Under the pieces are notes generated by a model. That model made no database searches and was not told the origin of the DNA. It worked only from the letters and a program-made list of their open reading frames with translations. 64,000 bases of DNA, taken from assembly GCF_000241525.1 (NCBI RefSeq), contig NZ_AHIL01000025.1:1-64000 (forward strand), written 5' to 3'. Positions 30,049 to 38,707 of the stretch are shown in pieces. The position numbers were made by a program, and so were the translations under genes. The first letter of the stretch is position 1; every line of letters begins with the position of its first letter. This stretch comes from Comamonas testosteroni ATCC 11996. Its GTDB lineage: Bacteria > Pseudomonadota > Gammaproteobacteria > Burkholderiales > Burkholderiaceae_C.

Positions 30049-31065
30049 TTAGTCCACTTTCAAGCCGATTTCCTTGATCAGCGGTGCAAAGCGGGCGCGT
30101 TCCTTGGCATGGTGTTCCACGAAGTCCTGGCGGCTCATGCGCGGCTCGGGCGTGGCGCCCAGGCCCTGAATCACATCGACCACGCTCTTTTGCTCCAGTG
30201 CCTTGATCACGCTGGCGCGCACGGCATCCACCACGGGTGCGGGTGTGCCGGCTGGCGCGTAGATGCCGAACAATGTGTCGGCATCGAAGCCCGGCAGGCC
30301 GCTTTCAGCCAGCGTGGGCACCTTGGGGTACAGGGGCGAGCGGTGCGGGCTGCCTATGGCCAGCAGCTTGAGCTTGCCGGCCTCGACCTGCTTGAGTCCC
30401 GGGCCCGGATCGAACCAGTATTGCAACTGACCGCTGAGCACATCGGTCAGGGCCGGACCGGCACCCTTGTAGGGAATATGGCTGGCATCGACCTTGGCCG
30501 CGCGCTTGAACATTTCACCGGCCAGATGAGGCGAGCTGCCCGGGCCTGGAGAGCCGTAGGACAGCTTGCCGGGATTGGCCTGCAGGTGCTTGATGAAGTC
30601 CTGCACATTGCTCACGGGAAGGCTGGGGTTGGTTTCCAGAAACACATGCACGCGTGCCACGGCCGCCACGGGGATCAAGTCCTTTTCAGGGTTGAACGGC
30701 AGCTTGCTGTAGATCAGCGGATTGATGCTGATGCCGCCGCCGCTGCTCAGCAGCAGCGTATAGCCGTCCTTGGCAGAGCGCACGGTTTCGCTGATACCGA
30801 TATTGCCGTTGGCTCCGGGCTTGTTGTCCACCACCACGGACTGGCCCAGCACCTGGCTCATGGAGGGCGAGATCGCGCGCCCCATCACATCGGCGGCGCC
30901 GCCAGGGGCGAAGTTCACGATCAGGCGGATGGGGCGATCCGGCCATGTCTGCGCCTGGGCGGCCGGCACCAGGCAAAGCGCCATGCCCAGGCTGGCCCAG
31001 CCTTTGGCGATCAGGGCGCGCAGCGGCCTGTGCGAAGAGGGGCGTTGAGTGATGGGAGTCTCCAT
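30049..31065 (-). CDS. Bug/TctC-family periplasmic solute-binding protein
   Basis: 338 aa from ATG 31065, preceded by GCAGGAAAACACAT. Sec signal peptide ending LVPAAQAQ. Bug-family signatures: WPDRPIRLIVNFAPGGAADVMGR at the N-lobe and KPGANGNIGI, PYKGAGPALTDVLSGQ in the ligand cleft. Family members bind carboxylates (often aromatic or dicarboxylic) and mostly lack a local TctAB permease, as here. Next to a second Bug gene, a PanE-like enzyme and benzoylformate decarboxylase, so an aromatic keto- or hydroxy-acid ligand is inferred. Confidence 0.9.
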   Translation of the reverse strand: METPITQRPSSHRPLRALIAKGWASLGMALCLVPAAQAQTWPDRPIRLIVNFAPGGAADVMGRAISPSMSQVLGQSVVVDNKPGANGNIGISETVRSAKDGYTLLLSSGGGISINPLIYSKLPFNPEKDLIPVAAVARVHVFLETNPSLPVSNVQDFIKHLQANPGKLSYGSPGPGSSPHLAGEMFKRAAKVDASHIPYKGAGPALTDVLSGQLQYWFDPGPGLKQVEAGKLKLLAIGSPHRSPLYPKVPTLAESGLPGFDADTLFGIYAPAGTPAPVVDAVRASVIKALEQKSVVDVIQGLGATPEPRMSRQDFVEHHAKERARFAPLIKEIGLKVD

Positions 31066-31095
31066 ATGTGTTTTCCTGCTTGTCATTGATATCGA

Positions 31096-32067
31096 TCAGT
31101 CCAGCTTGATGCCTGCGGTCTTGATGACCTCTCCCCAGCGCTTCTTCTCGGAGAGCCAGAACTCGCGCATCTGCTCTGGGGTGCTGGGCAGGGGTTCCAG
31201 GGCCAGGGCCTCGAAGCGGGCCTGCACGGCCGGCGTCTTCAGGGTTTCCTGCAGCGTCCTGGACCACATCTGTATGGTGGCGTCATCCGTGCCCCTGGGG
31301 GCGACCAGGCCCTGCCAGGCGAATGCCTCGAAGCCGGCCACGCCCTGCTCGATGAGCGTGGGCGTCTGGGGCAGGCTCTTGAGCCGCTGCGCGCTGGCCA
31401 CGCCGATGGCGCGGACCTTGCCGGCGTTGATGTGGGGCAGGCCTGCGGCGCTGTCCACCAGCATGAAGGGAATCTGGCCTCCGATCACATCCAGCATGGC
31501 CGGGCCGGCGCCGCGATAGGGGGCGTGGGTCATCTTCACGCCCATCTTCTGGGCCAGCAGTTCGGTGGCCAGGTGGTGCGGAGTGCCCAGCCCGGGAGAT
31601 CCATAGCTGAGCTTGCCGGGGTTGGCCTTGGCCCAGGCCGCAAATTCCTGGAAGCTGCGCACCGGCAATTCGTTGTTGACGACCAGCAGCAGCGGAAAGC
31701 GCGCCAGCAGGCTGATGGGGACGAAGTCCTGTTCGGCGTTGTAGGCCAGCTTGGGGAACAGATGCGGGTTGGCGGCCAGGGTGGCGAAGTCAGCGGTGAA
31801 GACCAGGTTGCCATAGTCGCGCGAGCGCGCCGCATATTCTGCGGCGATGTTGGTGCCGGCGCCCGGCTTGTTGAGCACCACGATGTTGCGATGGATGGGC
31901 TTGGCCCAGGCTTCGGCTACGCCCCGGGCCACAGCATCCGAGCCGCCGCCTGCGGCAAAGCCGACCACCCATTCCATTGGCCTGCCGGACGTCTGCTGGG
32001 CGTGGGCCGTACCCAGCATGAGCTGTACACCGCAAGCAGCGCCGGCTTTGAGAAAGGTTCTGCGCAT
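31096..32067 (-). CDS. Bug/TctC-family periplasmic solute-binding protein
   Basis: 323 aa; ATG 32067 has AAGGAGACAAC just upstream. The N-terminus MRRTFLKAGAACGVQLMLGTAHAQ has an RRTFLK motif, so export may use the Tat or Sec pathway. Core family motifs are VGFAAGGGSDAVARG, NKPGAGTNIAAEYAA and PYRGAGPAMLDVIGGQ. Only about 30% of positions match the neighbouring Bug protein by eye, so they probably bind different ligands or are old duplicates. 30 bp separates the two genes: one operon. Confidence 0.9.
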   Translation of the reverse strand: MRRTFLKAGAACGVQLMLGTAHAQQTSGRPMEWVVGFAAGGGSDAVARGVAEAWAKPIHRNIVVLNKPGAGTNIAAEYAARSRDYGNLVFTADFATLAANPHLFPKLAYNAEQDFVPISLLARFPLLLVVNNELPVRSFQEFAAWAKANPGKLSYGSPGLGTPHHLATELLAQKMGVKMTHAPYRGAGPAMLDVIGGQIPFMLVDSAAGLPHINAGKVRAIGVASAQRLKSLPQTPTLIEQGVAGFEAFAWQGLVAPRGTDDATIQMWSRTLQETLKTPAVQARFEALALEPLPSTPEQMREFWLSEKKRWGEVIKTAGIKLD

Positions 32068-32170
32068 GTTGTCTCCTTGTTGTTGAATCCGCGGGCCCGG
32101 TCCCTGCTGTCTTTCTCTTTGTTTTGCAGTCTTTCCCGAGCCTTCGATGCGTCTTTGCCGAGTCCTGGTC

Positions 32171-33112
32171 CTAGGGCGTGCGCTGCTGCGTCATGCTGAT
32201 GAGCCGGTGCAGGGTACGTGTCATGGGCGTGTCGATGCCATGCCGCTCGCCAGCGCGCACCACCGCACCGTGGATGGAATCGGTCTCGGTGGGGCGCCTC
32301 GCCAGCAGGTCCTGCAGCAGCGATGGCTGGTGTCCCACATGGTGATTCAGGGCATCCTCCACCGTGGCCTGGATGCGGAGGGCGTCCACAGCGATGCCGT
32401 TGGCCGCAGCCACGGTAACGACCTCGTCCAGGACTTCGCGGATCAGGCTGCGGCCCAGGGGGCTGGCCAGTGCGTCCACGGTCTGGCGCGTGATGCCGCA
32501 CAGACCGTTGAAGGCAGCATTGAAGGCCAGCTTTTCCCAGATGGCGGTCTCGACCTCGGGATCGATCTCGCTATGCAGTCCGGCGCGGTTGAGGTCGTCG
32601 CAGAAGTCCTGGAAGCCGGCATCCACCTGTCCAGTGCGCGGCATGAAGCGGATCTTGCCGCTGCCCAGCGAACTCACTTTTCCGGGGGCCAGCAACCGGG
32701 CCGGCCATGTCGTCACACCCACGGCGATCTGCCGGGCATCGGCAAATTCGTGCAGGGTCTCGATATGTCCTATACCGTTTTGCAGGCTGAGCAGCCGGGT
32801 CCCGGGCCCTATCAGGTGGGCAATGCTTTGCAGTGCGGCCTGGGTGTGGGCGGCCTTTGTGAAGATCAGCCAGCGCGCGGGCGGCAGCGTCAGCTCATGG
32901 GCCTGCAGGGCCTGAACGCTGGCGTGCAGCGGACCCTGGTCGGTCTCGCAGTGCACGCCGTGCTCGCGTATGGTCTGGAGCAGCTGCGCGTTGACGTCCA
33001 CCAGCGTGACGGGGATGCCGGCCCGGGCCAGCCGGGTACCGAACAGGGTGCCCATGGCCCCCGCTCCCAGGATGCCGACGGTGGCCGCTTGCGGCTCTTG
33101 TGTGTTGTGCAT
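32171..33112 (-). CDS. Ketopantoate reductase-like (PanE/ApbA family) dehydrogenase
   Basis: 313 aa from ATG 33112 with GGAGACAAG upstream. Rossmann NAD(P) motif VGILGAGAMGTLFGTRLARAG, then the lysine of the ApbA active site in LIFTKAAHT, and KLAFNAAFNGLCGITRQ in the C-terminal domain. The family reduces 2-oxo acids to 2-hydroxy acids. Here it lies 28 bp after benzoylformate decarboxylase rather than pan genes, so an aromatic 2-oxo/2-hydroxy acid pair (for example benzoylformate/mandelate) is a plausible substrate; this is inference. The frame is open to 33370 but the extra residues are antisense to the decarboxylase gene. Confidence 0.85.
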   Translation of the reverse strand: MHNTQEPQAATVGILGAGAMGTLFGTRLARAGIPVTLVDVNAQLLQTIREHGVHCETDQGPLHASVQALQAHELTLPPARWLIFTKAAHTQAALQSIAHLIGPGTRLLSLQNGIGHIETLHEFADARQIAVGVTTWPARLLAPGKVSSLGSGKIRFMPRTGQVDAGFQDFCDDLNRAGLHSEIDPEVETAIWEKLAFNAAFNGLCGITRQTVDALASPLGRSLIREVLDEVVTVAAANGIAVDALRIQATVEDALNHHVGHQPSLLQDLLARRPTETDSIHGAVVRAGERHGIDTPMTRTLHRLISMTQQRTP

Positions 33113-33140
33113 GTCTTGTCTCCGAGGGCACGGGGCCGGG

Positions 33141-34757
33141 TCAGGCGACCTCGACCTCGACCAGCGTGGCGCGCGGGCTGCGCAGGGCGTCCCGCAGAAC
33201 CTGGGACAGCTGGGCGGCGTCGGTGACGCGTACGCCGTCGCAGCCCTGGCCCTTGGCCAGGGCCACGAAGTCGATGTCGGGCAGGTCCGTTCCTTCGACC
33301 TTCTCGCCCTCACGGTAGCCGAACACCCTGGAGAAATCCTGCAGGGCGGCATAGCGGCGGTTCTTGACAATGATGTAGGTGACCGGCAGCTTCAGATGGG
33401 CTGCACTCCACAGTGCCTGGATGGCGTACATGGCCGAGCCGTCGCCGATGACGCCTATGACCTTCTTGTCGGGCCTGGCCAGCGCGATGCCTACGGAAGC
33501 AGGCAGGCTGTGACCCAGCCCGCCGCTGCACATGGTGAAGAAGGTCTCGGCAGCGTAGATGGGCAGATGGGCCTGGATGATGGAGCGCGAGCCAGGCGCC
33601 TCCTCGACGATGATGCTGTCGCGCGATCGCACCTGGGCCAGTGTGTGCATGAGGAAGGCATCGGTCATCAGCCGGCCCGGCTCGGGTGCCGCCGGCGCCG
33701 GTATGGCGGGCCGGGGCTGGAGCGCAGGGCGTGGATGTGTCAGGGGGCGGGCCAGCAACTCCTGCACGCCCATGCGGATATTGCCCACGGCTGCGTCGCC
33801 CACGGGTGCCCAGGCGGCGATGGCGGGGTCCTCGATGAGCTGGAAAAGCTGCGTGCCTTCGGCGATGAAGGGGCCGTGGCCTTCGACGTGGTAGGTGAAG
33901 GCTGGTGCGCCGATGACGAAGACCACGTCATGGCCCGAGAGCCTGTCCACGATGCGCTCGCGCATGGCCGGCAGGAAGCCGCCGAACAGCGCATGGTCCT
34001 CGGGGAAGCCGCAGCGCCCGCTCATGGGGGCTACATAGACGCGCGCCTGGTGGCGTTCGGCCAGGGCCTGGACGGCCTCGAAGGCCTGGCTGCGGTCCAC
34101 GGCCGCTCCGACCACGAAGGCCGGTGCGCGCGCGCCCTCCAGCGCCTGGCCTATGCTGTCCAGCAGGCGTGGGTCGGGTCGGGTTTCGAAGCCGACTTTG
34201 CGCAGCGTGATGGGCTCGCAGGGCACATCCCAGTCATCGGCGGGAATGGAGACGAAGACCGGGCCGCGCGGCTCCTGCATGGCGATGTAGTAGGCGCGCG
34301 CCAGGGCCTGGGGCACGTCCTCGGCGCGTGCGGGCTCGCAGCTCCACTTCACATAGGGCTTGGGCAGCTCGGCGGCCTGGTTGGAGTGCAGGAAGGGGTC
34401 GAACTGCAGCAGCGAGCGGGTCTGCTGGCCGGCCGTGATGACCATGGGCGTGCGGTTCTTGAAGGCCGTGAAGATATTGGCCATGGCGTGGCCCACGCCG
34501 GCGGCCGAGTGCAGGTTCACGAAGCTGGCATTGCGCGTGGCCTGGGCATAGCCGTCAGCCATGCCCACGACCACGGTCTCCTGCAGGCCGAGGATGTACG
34601 AGAAGTCCTCGGGATAGTCGCGAAACAGGGGCAGCTCGGTGGAGCCCGGGTTGCCGAAGATGCGCGTCATGCCCAGCTCGCGCAGCATGTTGATGACGGC
34701 GTGGCGTACGGTGAAGACCTCGGCGGCCTGGGCATTGGGGGCGGTGTTGGCAGGCAA
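33141..34757 (-). CDS. mdlC: Benzoylformate decarboxylase (ThDP enzyme)
   Basis: 538 aa using TTG 34757, which has AAGGAG 6 nt upstream; a GTG at 34784 has no ribosome site. Decarboxylates benzoylformate (phenylglyoxylate) to benzaldehyde. Clear similarity to MdlC across the length: GNPGSTELPLFRDYPEDFSYILGLQE, NLHSAAGVGHAMAN, VTAGQQTR-like VITAGQQTRSLL. Known catalytic positions of the Pseudomonas putida enzyme are present: Ser in GNPGS, Glu in GLQETVVVG, His in NLHSAAG and His in TYHVEGHG. ThDP motif GDGSAMYAIQALWSAAHLKLPVTYIIVKN. A related 2-oxo-acid decarboxylase with another side chain is the alternative. Confidence 0.87.
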   Translation of the reverse strand: MPANTAPNAQAAEVFTVRHAVINMLRELGMTRIFGNPGSTELPLFRDYPEDFSYILGLQETVVVGMADGYAQATRNASFVNLHSAAGVGHAMANIFTAFKNRTPMVITAGQQTRSLLQFDPFLHSNQAAELPKPYVKWSCEPARAEDVPQALARAYYIAMQEPRGPVFVSIPADDWDVPCEPITLRKVGFETRPDPRLLDSIGQALEGARAPAFVVGAAVDRSQAFEAVQALAERHQARVYVAPMSGRCGFPEDHALFGGFLPAMRERIVDRLSGHDVVFVIGAPAFTYHVEGHGPFIAEGTQLFQLIEDPAIAAWAPVGDAAVGNIRMGVQELLARPLTHPRPALQPRPAIPAPAAPEPGRLMTDAFLMHTLAQVRSRDSIIVEEAPGSRSIIQAHLPIYAAETFFTMCSGGLGHSLPASVGIALARPDKKVIGVIGDGSAMYAIQALWSAAHLKLPVTYIIVKNRRYAALQDFSRVFGYREGEKVEGTDLPDIDFVALAKGQGCDGVRVTDAAQLSQVLRDALRSPRATLVEVEVA

Positions 34758-34868
34758 AAAATTCTCCTTGGATCGGGCTGGCACTGGGCCTTGGCACTGT
34801 TGGCATCAATCCTGCCTTTGGAGATAATTTCCAGCAATTGAATAAATCATCTAAGAGATATTCGTTTA

Positions 34869-35774
34869 ATGGATATATCAGGTCTGGATCTCAATCTGTT
34901 GCGTGTTTTCGATGCGGTGTTCCGCCACGGCAGCGTCAGCCGCGCTTCGCAGGAGCTGGGTCTTTCCCAGCCCGCAGCCAGTCAGGCGGTGACGCGGCTG
35001 CGCCATTTGCTGGGCGATCCGCTGTTCGAACGCATGCATGGGGGCGTGCGCCCCACGCCGCGTGCCGAGCGGCTGGCTCAGGCGGTAAGAACTGCACTGG
35101 CAACGCTGGAGGTGGCCTTGGCAGAGGCGCACAGTTTTGATCCCTTGCAGGCGAATCAGTGCTTTCGCATTCACCTCAGCGACATCGGCGAAGCGCGCTT
35201 CTTGCCACCCCTGATGCAGGCCTTGAGAGGCCGGGCGCCCCATGTGCAGCTGGAAACCCTGCCCATGCCCATGGGCGAGATTGCCGATGCCCTGGATCGC
35301 GGCTCGCTGGATATCGCCATCGGCTTCCTGCCTGGTGTGACGGGCACGCAGCAGAAGGTGCTGCTGTCCGACCACTACGCCCTGTTGCTGCGTCAGGGGC
35401 ATCCGGTGCTCAAGGGTTTGAAGACCGAGAGGCTGAGCGCTGAACATTTGCGCGGGCTGGACTATGTGGCCGTGCGCTCGCATTCCGAGACGCTGCGCAT
35501 TCTGCGCAAGCTCGAGTTGCAGGATCAGGTGAGGCTGTCGGCGGCCCACTTCATGGCCGTGCCTTCCATCGTGCATCAGACGGATCTGGCCGTCATCATG
35601 CCGGCCGAGATTGCCCAGACCTTTGAAGCACAGGGCGGATATGCGGTGCTGCAGGCCGATCTGCCAGAGAGTGCATTCGATGTCTCTTTGCACTGGAGCT
35701 GGCGCTTTGCGCAGGAGCCTGCGAATCGGTGGCTACGGGAATTGGTCAGAGAAGTGTTCGGGCAGCGCAGATAA
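34869..35774 (+). CDS. LysR-type transcriptional regulator
   Basis: 301 aa, normal length. HTH residues 8-65 (LDLNLLRVFDAVFRHGSVSRASQELGLSQPAASQAVTRLRHLL as separate helices) followed by the substrate-binding domain of the type seen in NahR/NodD-like regulators (DPLQANQCFRIHLSDIGEARFLPPLMQAL). Divergent from the benzoylformate decarboxylase gene over a 110-bp A+T-rich spacer, so it most likely controls the mdlC-panE-like-Bug operon in response to an aromatic acid. The inducer is unknown. Confidence 0.9.
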   Translation: MDISGLDLNLLRVFDAVFRHGSVSRASQELGLSQPAASQAVTRLRHLLGDPLFERMHGGVRPTPRAERLAQAVRTALATLEVALAEAHSFDPLQANQCFRIHLSDIGEARFLPPLMQALRGRAPHVQLETLPMPMGEIADALDRGSLDIAIGFLPGVTGTQQKVLLSDHYALLLRQGHPVLKGLKTERLSAEHLRGLDYVAVRSHSETLRILRKLELQDQVRLSAAHFMAVPSIVHQTDLAVIMPAEIAQTFEAQGGYAVLQADLPESAFDVSLHWSWRFAQEPANRWLRELVREVFGQRR

Positions 35775-35870
35775 GGTGTTCAGCCTCCACACATGCCCGC
35801 CTCGTGTGGCGGCTGCCCTCCGCGCCGGGCGCCCGCGTGGGGGCTTGTTGCCCTGTGATGGCACCGCAGC

Positions 35871-35906
35871 AATAAAAAAGCGCCAGGCTTTCAGGCTCTG
35901 GCGCTT
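35871..35906 (-). terminator. Rho-independent terminator after the MFS gene
   Basis: On the minus strand AAGCGCCAG pairs with CTGGCGCTT, followed by a TTTTTTATT tail. It is 25 nt past the stop at 35932. Confidence 0.92.
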
Positions 35907-35931
35907 GATGGGTCTGCAGTGGCAGCTATCT

Positions 35932-37188
35932 TTAATGAAGTTCCTTGCCCTTGAGTTCGGGAATCAGGAAGATCGTGGCCAGCATGTCCAGCACATAGAT
36001 GGCGGCCAGCAGTGCAATGGCCACCTGGAAGGAGTAGGCCATGGCCAGCGCACCGATGACGACCGGGCCCAGGCCGCCGACGGCGCGGCCGATGTTGAAC
36101 AGCACGTTCTGAGCCGTGGCGCGGGCTTCGGTGGGGTAGGCTTCGCTGATGACGGCGCCATAGCCGCCCATCATGCCGTTGACACACAGACCCATGATGG
36201 CTCCCACCCACAGCATGGCCGTGGCATCGGTGAGCTGGGAATAGGCCAGCACCGAGATCACGGAGCCGACCTGGAAGATCAGGAAAGTGGGCTTGCGGCC
36301 GATGCGGTCGGCCAGCTGGCCGAAGACCCAGATACCCAGCGACATGCCGACGATGGTGACGGCCGTCCACACCGACGACTTGGTCAGGCTGAAGCCCATC
36401 TGCTTGGACAGAAAGCTGGGCATCCAGATCATGATGCCGTAGTAGCCGAAGTTCTGCACCGAGGTCAGCACGATCACGCCCAGGCTGATCTTGCGCGTGG
36501 CCTTGTCCTTCATCAGCAGCTTCAGGCATTGCATGGCCGATGGCTGTTCCTTCTTGCTACGGTTCACGAACACTTCGGGCTCATGCAGCTTGTTGCGGAT
36601 GACCCAGGCCACGACAGCGGGAATCACGCCGACCAGAAACATGCCGCGCCAGCCTATCGAGGGCAGCAGCAGCGGGGTCAGCATGGCTGCGCCCAGCACG
36701 CCCAGCTGCCAGCCCAGGGCCACATAGGACGAGACGCGTGCGCGATGGCGTGCGGGCCAGGCCTCGGCGGCCAGTGCCATGCCGATGCCGAACTCTCCCC
36801 CCAGGCCGATGCCGGCAATGGTGCGGTAGATCAGCAAGTCCCAGTAGCCTTGTGCAAAAGCACACAGGCCGGTAAAGACGGCAAACAGCACGATCGTCCA
36901 GGTCAGCACGCGGATGCGGCCATATCTGTCGCTGAGCATGCCGAAGACGATGCCGCCGAAGACGGCGCCGATCAAGGTCCAGGTCACGAGAGAGCCGGCC
37001 TGGCCGGGCGTGAGGTTCAGGTCCTTGGAGATGGCAGAGAGCATGAAGCCAAGAATCAGCAGGTCAAAGCCGTCCATGGCGTAGCCGACGGCCGAACCCA
37101 TGAGTGCTTTCCAGCTGTATCCGTTGACTTCTGTTGGAGCGGCGGGCGCGGCTATGCCTGCCACGGCGCCTGTGGTTTGTGTGGTCAC
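35932..37188 (-). CDS. MFS transporter, aromatic acid:H+ symporter (AAHS) type
   Basis: 418 aa from GTG 37188, preceded by AAGGAC. Twelve membrane segments. Signatures: DGFDLLILGFMLSAISKDLNL in TM1, GMLSDRYGRIRVL in loop 2-3, GIGLGGEFGIGMALAAEAWPARHRARVSSY in TM4-5, and FGQLADRIGRKPTF in loop 8-9. This is the PcaK/BenK/MucK group importing aromatic acids. It faces the LysR gene convergently and belongs with the benzoylformate cluster by context. An upstream frame to 37461 overlaps the leader hairpin and is not used. Confidence 0.9.
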   Translation of the reverse strand: MTTQTTGAVAGIAAPAAPTEVNGYSWKALMGSAVGYAMDGFDLLILGFMLSAISKDLNLTPGQAGSLVTWTLIGAVFGGIVFGMLSDRYGRIRVLTWTIVLFAVFTGLCAFAQGYWDLLIYRTIAGIGLGGEFGIGMALAAEAWPARHRARVSSYVALGWQLGVLGAAMLTPLLLPSIGWRGMFLVGVIPAVVAWVIRNKLHEPEVFVNRSKKEQPSAMQCLKLLMKDKATRKISLGVIVLTSVQNFGYYGIMIWMPSFLSKQMGFSLTKSSVWTAVTIVGMSLGIWVFGQLADRIGRKPTFLIFQVGSVISVLAYSQLTDATAMLWVGAIMGLCVNGMMGGYGAVISEAYPTEARATAQNVLFNIGRAVGGLGPVVIGALAMAYSFQVAIALLAAIYVLDMLATIFLIPELKGKELH

Positions 37189-37430
37189 GGGAGAGTCCTT
37201 GAGCGAAGACGGACTTTTCGGGCCTGTGAGCCTGCTTTTGCAGAAAAAAGCAGGCCCTCGCTGGGCGCAAGACCAGCGCGCGGGCACGCAGCGTGCGTGC
37301 AGCATCCTTGAGGTGCAACGGGCACGAAAAAGTCCTTGAAGGGGAGGTTTGAGCGGCAGGAGCATGGCGGCGCGGACTGCGTTGATTTCTGCGGGGCAGA
37401 AAGGGCAGTGCGGCGCAATGTCGCCTCTGT
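37189..37430. other. 5' leader of the MFS gene with a long palindrome
   Basis: No gene seen. GCCTGCTTTT (37230-37239) and AAAAGCAGGC (37246-37255) form a perfect 10-bp stem with a 6-nt loop, 42 nt upstream of the MFS start on the minus strand. It is followed in the minus direction by no U-tract, so a leader structure is more likely than a terminator. Confidence 0.5.
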
Positions 37431-37470
37431 AAAAAGCGAAAAGCCCCAGTTGCGCGAGCAACTGGGGCTT
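37431..37470 (-). terminator. Terminator of the first tRNA-Met gene
   Basis: On the minus strand AAGCCCCAGTTG pairs with CAACTGGGGCTT (12 bp, loop CTCGCG), followed by TTCGCTTTTT. Starts 6 nt after the CCA end. Confidence 0.92.
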
Positions 37471-37475
37471 GGATG

Positions 37476-37552
37476 TGGTGGTCGTAGCGGGACTCGAACC
37501 TGCGACATCAGCATTATGAATGCTGCGCTCTAACCAACTGAGCTATACGACC
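37476..37552 (-). tRNA. tRNA-Met (CAU), elongator type
   Basis: 77 nt with encoded CCA. Acceptor GGTCGTA pairs with TACGACC; D-arm AGCTCAGTTGGTTAGAGC; anticodon stem CAGCA/TGCTG with loop TTCATAA, anticodon CAT; T-arm with GGTTCGAGTCC. It resembles elongator tRNA-Met and not initiator (no C1-A72 mismatch) nor the usual tRNA-Ile2. A -10-like TATACAAT lies at 37564-37571 on the minus strand. Confidence 0.95.
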
Positions 37553-37640
37553 GACAGCCCGCAATTGTATAGGAAGAAATGGCGTTGGCAGCCAAGTTGG
37601 GAATTTTTGTGCGCAGACTGCAGCGAGCGTTGCGACAAAG

Positions 37641-37675
37641 AAAAAACCGCAGTGCTTTTGCAAACACTGCGGTTT
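37641..37675 (-). terminator. Terminator of the second tRNA-Met gene
   Basis: On the minus strand AAACCGCAGTG pairs with CACTGCGGTTT around a 10-nt loop, followed by TTTC and a T-rich stretch. It is 7 nt after the CCA end. Confidence 0.9.
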
Positions 37676-37681
37676 CCTGTC

Positions 37682-37758
37682 TGGTGGTCGTAGCGGGACT
37701 CGAACCTGCGACATCAGCATTATGAATGCTGCGCTCTAACCAACTGAGCTATACGACC
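37682..37758 (-). tRNA. tRNA-Met (CAU), elongator type, second identical copy
   Basis: Same 77 nt sequence as 37476-37552, including CCA, with a separate promoter and terminator. The two genes are 129 bp apart. Their identity against dissimilar spacers points to gene conversion or recent duplication. Confidence 0.95.
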
Positions 37759-37768
37759 GAAGACAGCG

Positions 37769-37796
37769 ATTATATGCAAAAAATCGCTTCTTCAAT
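37769..37796 (-). promoter_or_regulatory. Promoter of the second tRNA-Met gene
   Basis: On the minus strand a perfect -10 TATAAT (37774-37769) lies 11 nt ahead of the tRNA 5' end. A -35-like TTGAAG (37795-37790) is 15 bp before it, a short but workable spacer. Confidence 0.7.
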
Positions 37797-37831
37797 CGGT
37801 TTGCTGAAATTTCTTGCGAAAAATCTGCTGC

Positions 37832-38611
37832 TTACTGGTGGGTGAAGTGGGCGGGGCGCTTGTTCACAAAGGCGTCCATGCCTTCCTTCTGGTCCTGGGT
37901 GGCAAACAGGGCATGGAACAGGCGGCGCTCGAACATCACGCCATCGGACAGGCCGCTCTCGAACGCACGGTTCACGGACTCCTTGGCAGCCATCACGGCC
38001 AGCTGGGAGAAGCCGCTGATGATGATGGCGGCGCCCAGCGTCTCTTCCATGAGCTTGTCAAAAGGCACAACGCGGCTGACCAGACCGGCACGCTCGGCCT
38101 CGCTGGCATCCATCATGCGGGCGGTCAGAGCCATGTCCATGGCCTTGGATTTGCCCACTGCGCGCGGCAGGCGCTGCGTGCCGCCGGCACCGGGAATCAC
38201 GCCCAGCTTGATCTCTGGCTGGCCGAACTTGGCGTTATCGGCAGCGATGATGAAGTCGCACATCATCGCCAGCTCGCAGCCGCCGCCCAGGGCAAAGCCG
38301 CTGACGGCGGCAATCACGGGCTTGCGGATGCTGCGAATGGTCTCCCAGTTGCGCGTGATGTAGTCGCCGCCATAGGCGTCGGCAAAGCTGTACTTGGCCA
38401 TGGCACCGATATCTGCACCGGCGGCAAAGGCTCGTTCGCTGCCGGTGATGATCATGCAGCCAATGCTTTTGTCGGCATCGAACTTCCTGAGCGCATCGCC
38501 CAGTTCGTCCATGAGCTGGTCGTTCAGGGCATTGAGCTGCTTGGGACGGTTCAGCGTGATGACGCCGACTTTTTCCGCTTCCACGCGGACTTCGATGGTT
38601 TCGTAGGCCAA
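37832..38611 (-). CDS. Enoyl-CoA hydratase
   Basis: 259 aa of the crotonase family, hydrating trans-2-enoyl-CoA in beta-oxidation. Oxyanion hole segment [10 protein letters not shown], catalytic Glu in [12 protein letters not shown] and second catalytic Glu in [19 protein letters not shown], matching FadB/Ech-type enzymes. The start codon is TTG 38611 (MAYETIEV), preceded by GCAGGAGACAAAC; no nearer ATG fits. Stand-alone gene; exact substrate chain unknown. PaaF-like use in phenylacetate breakdown is possible. Confidence 0.92.
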   Translation of the reverse strand: MAYETIEVRVEAEKVGVITLNRPKQLNALNDQLMDELGDALRKFDADKSIGCMIITGSERAFAAGADIGAMAKYSFADAYGGDYITRNWETIRSIRKPVIAAVSGFALGGGCELAMMCDFIIAADNAKFGQPEIKLGVIPGAGGTQRLPRAVGKSKAMDMALTARMMDASEAERAGLVSRVVPFDKLMEETLGAAIIISGFSQLAVMAAKESVNRAFESGLSDGVMFERRLFHALFATQDQKEGMDAFVNKRPAHFTHQ

Positions 38612-38707
38612 GTTTGTCTCCTGCTAAAGAATGAATGGCTGCTGCCAAGAATAACCGCTGAGTCTGGCTGCCGGCTGTCGCGCTGCAGCGCCACTTTGGG
38701 GCCGGGC

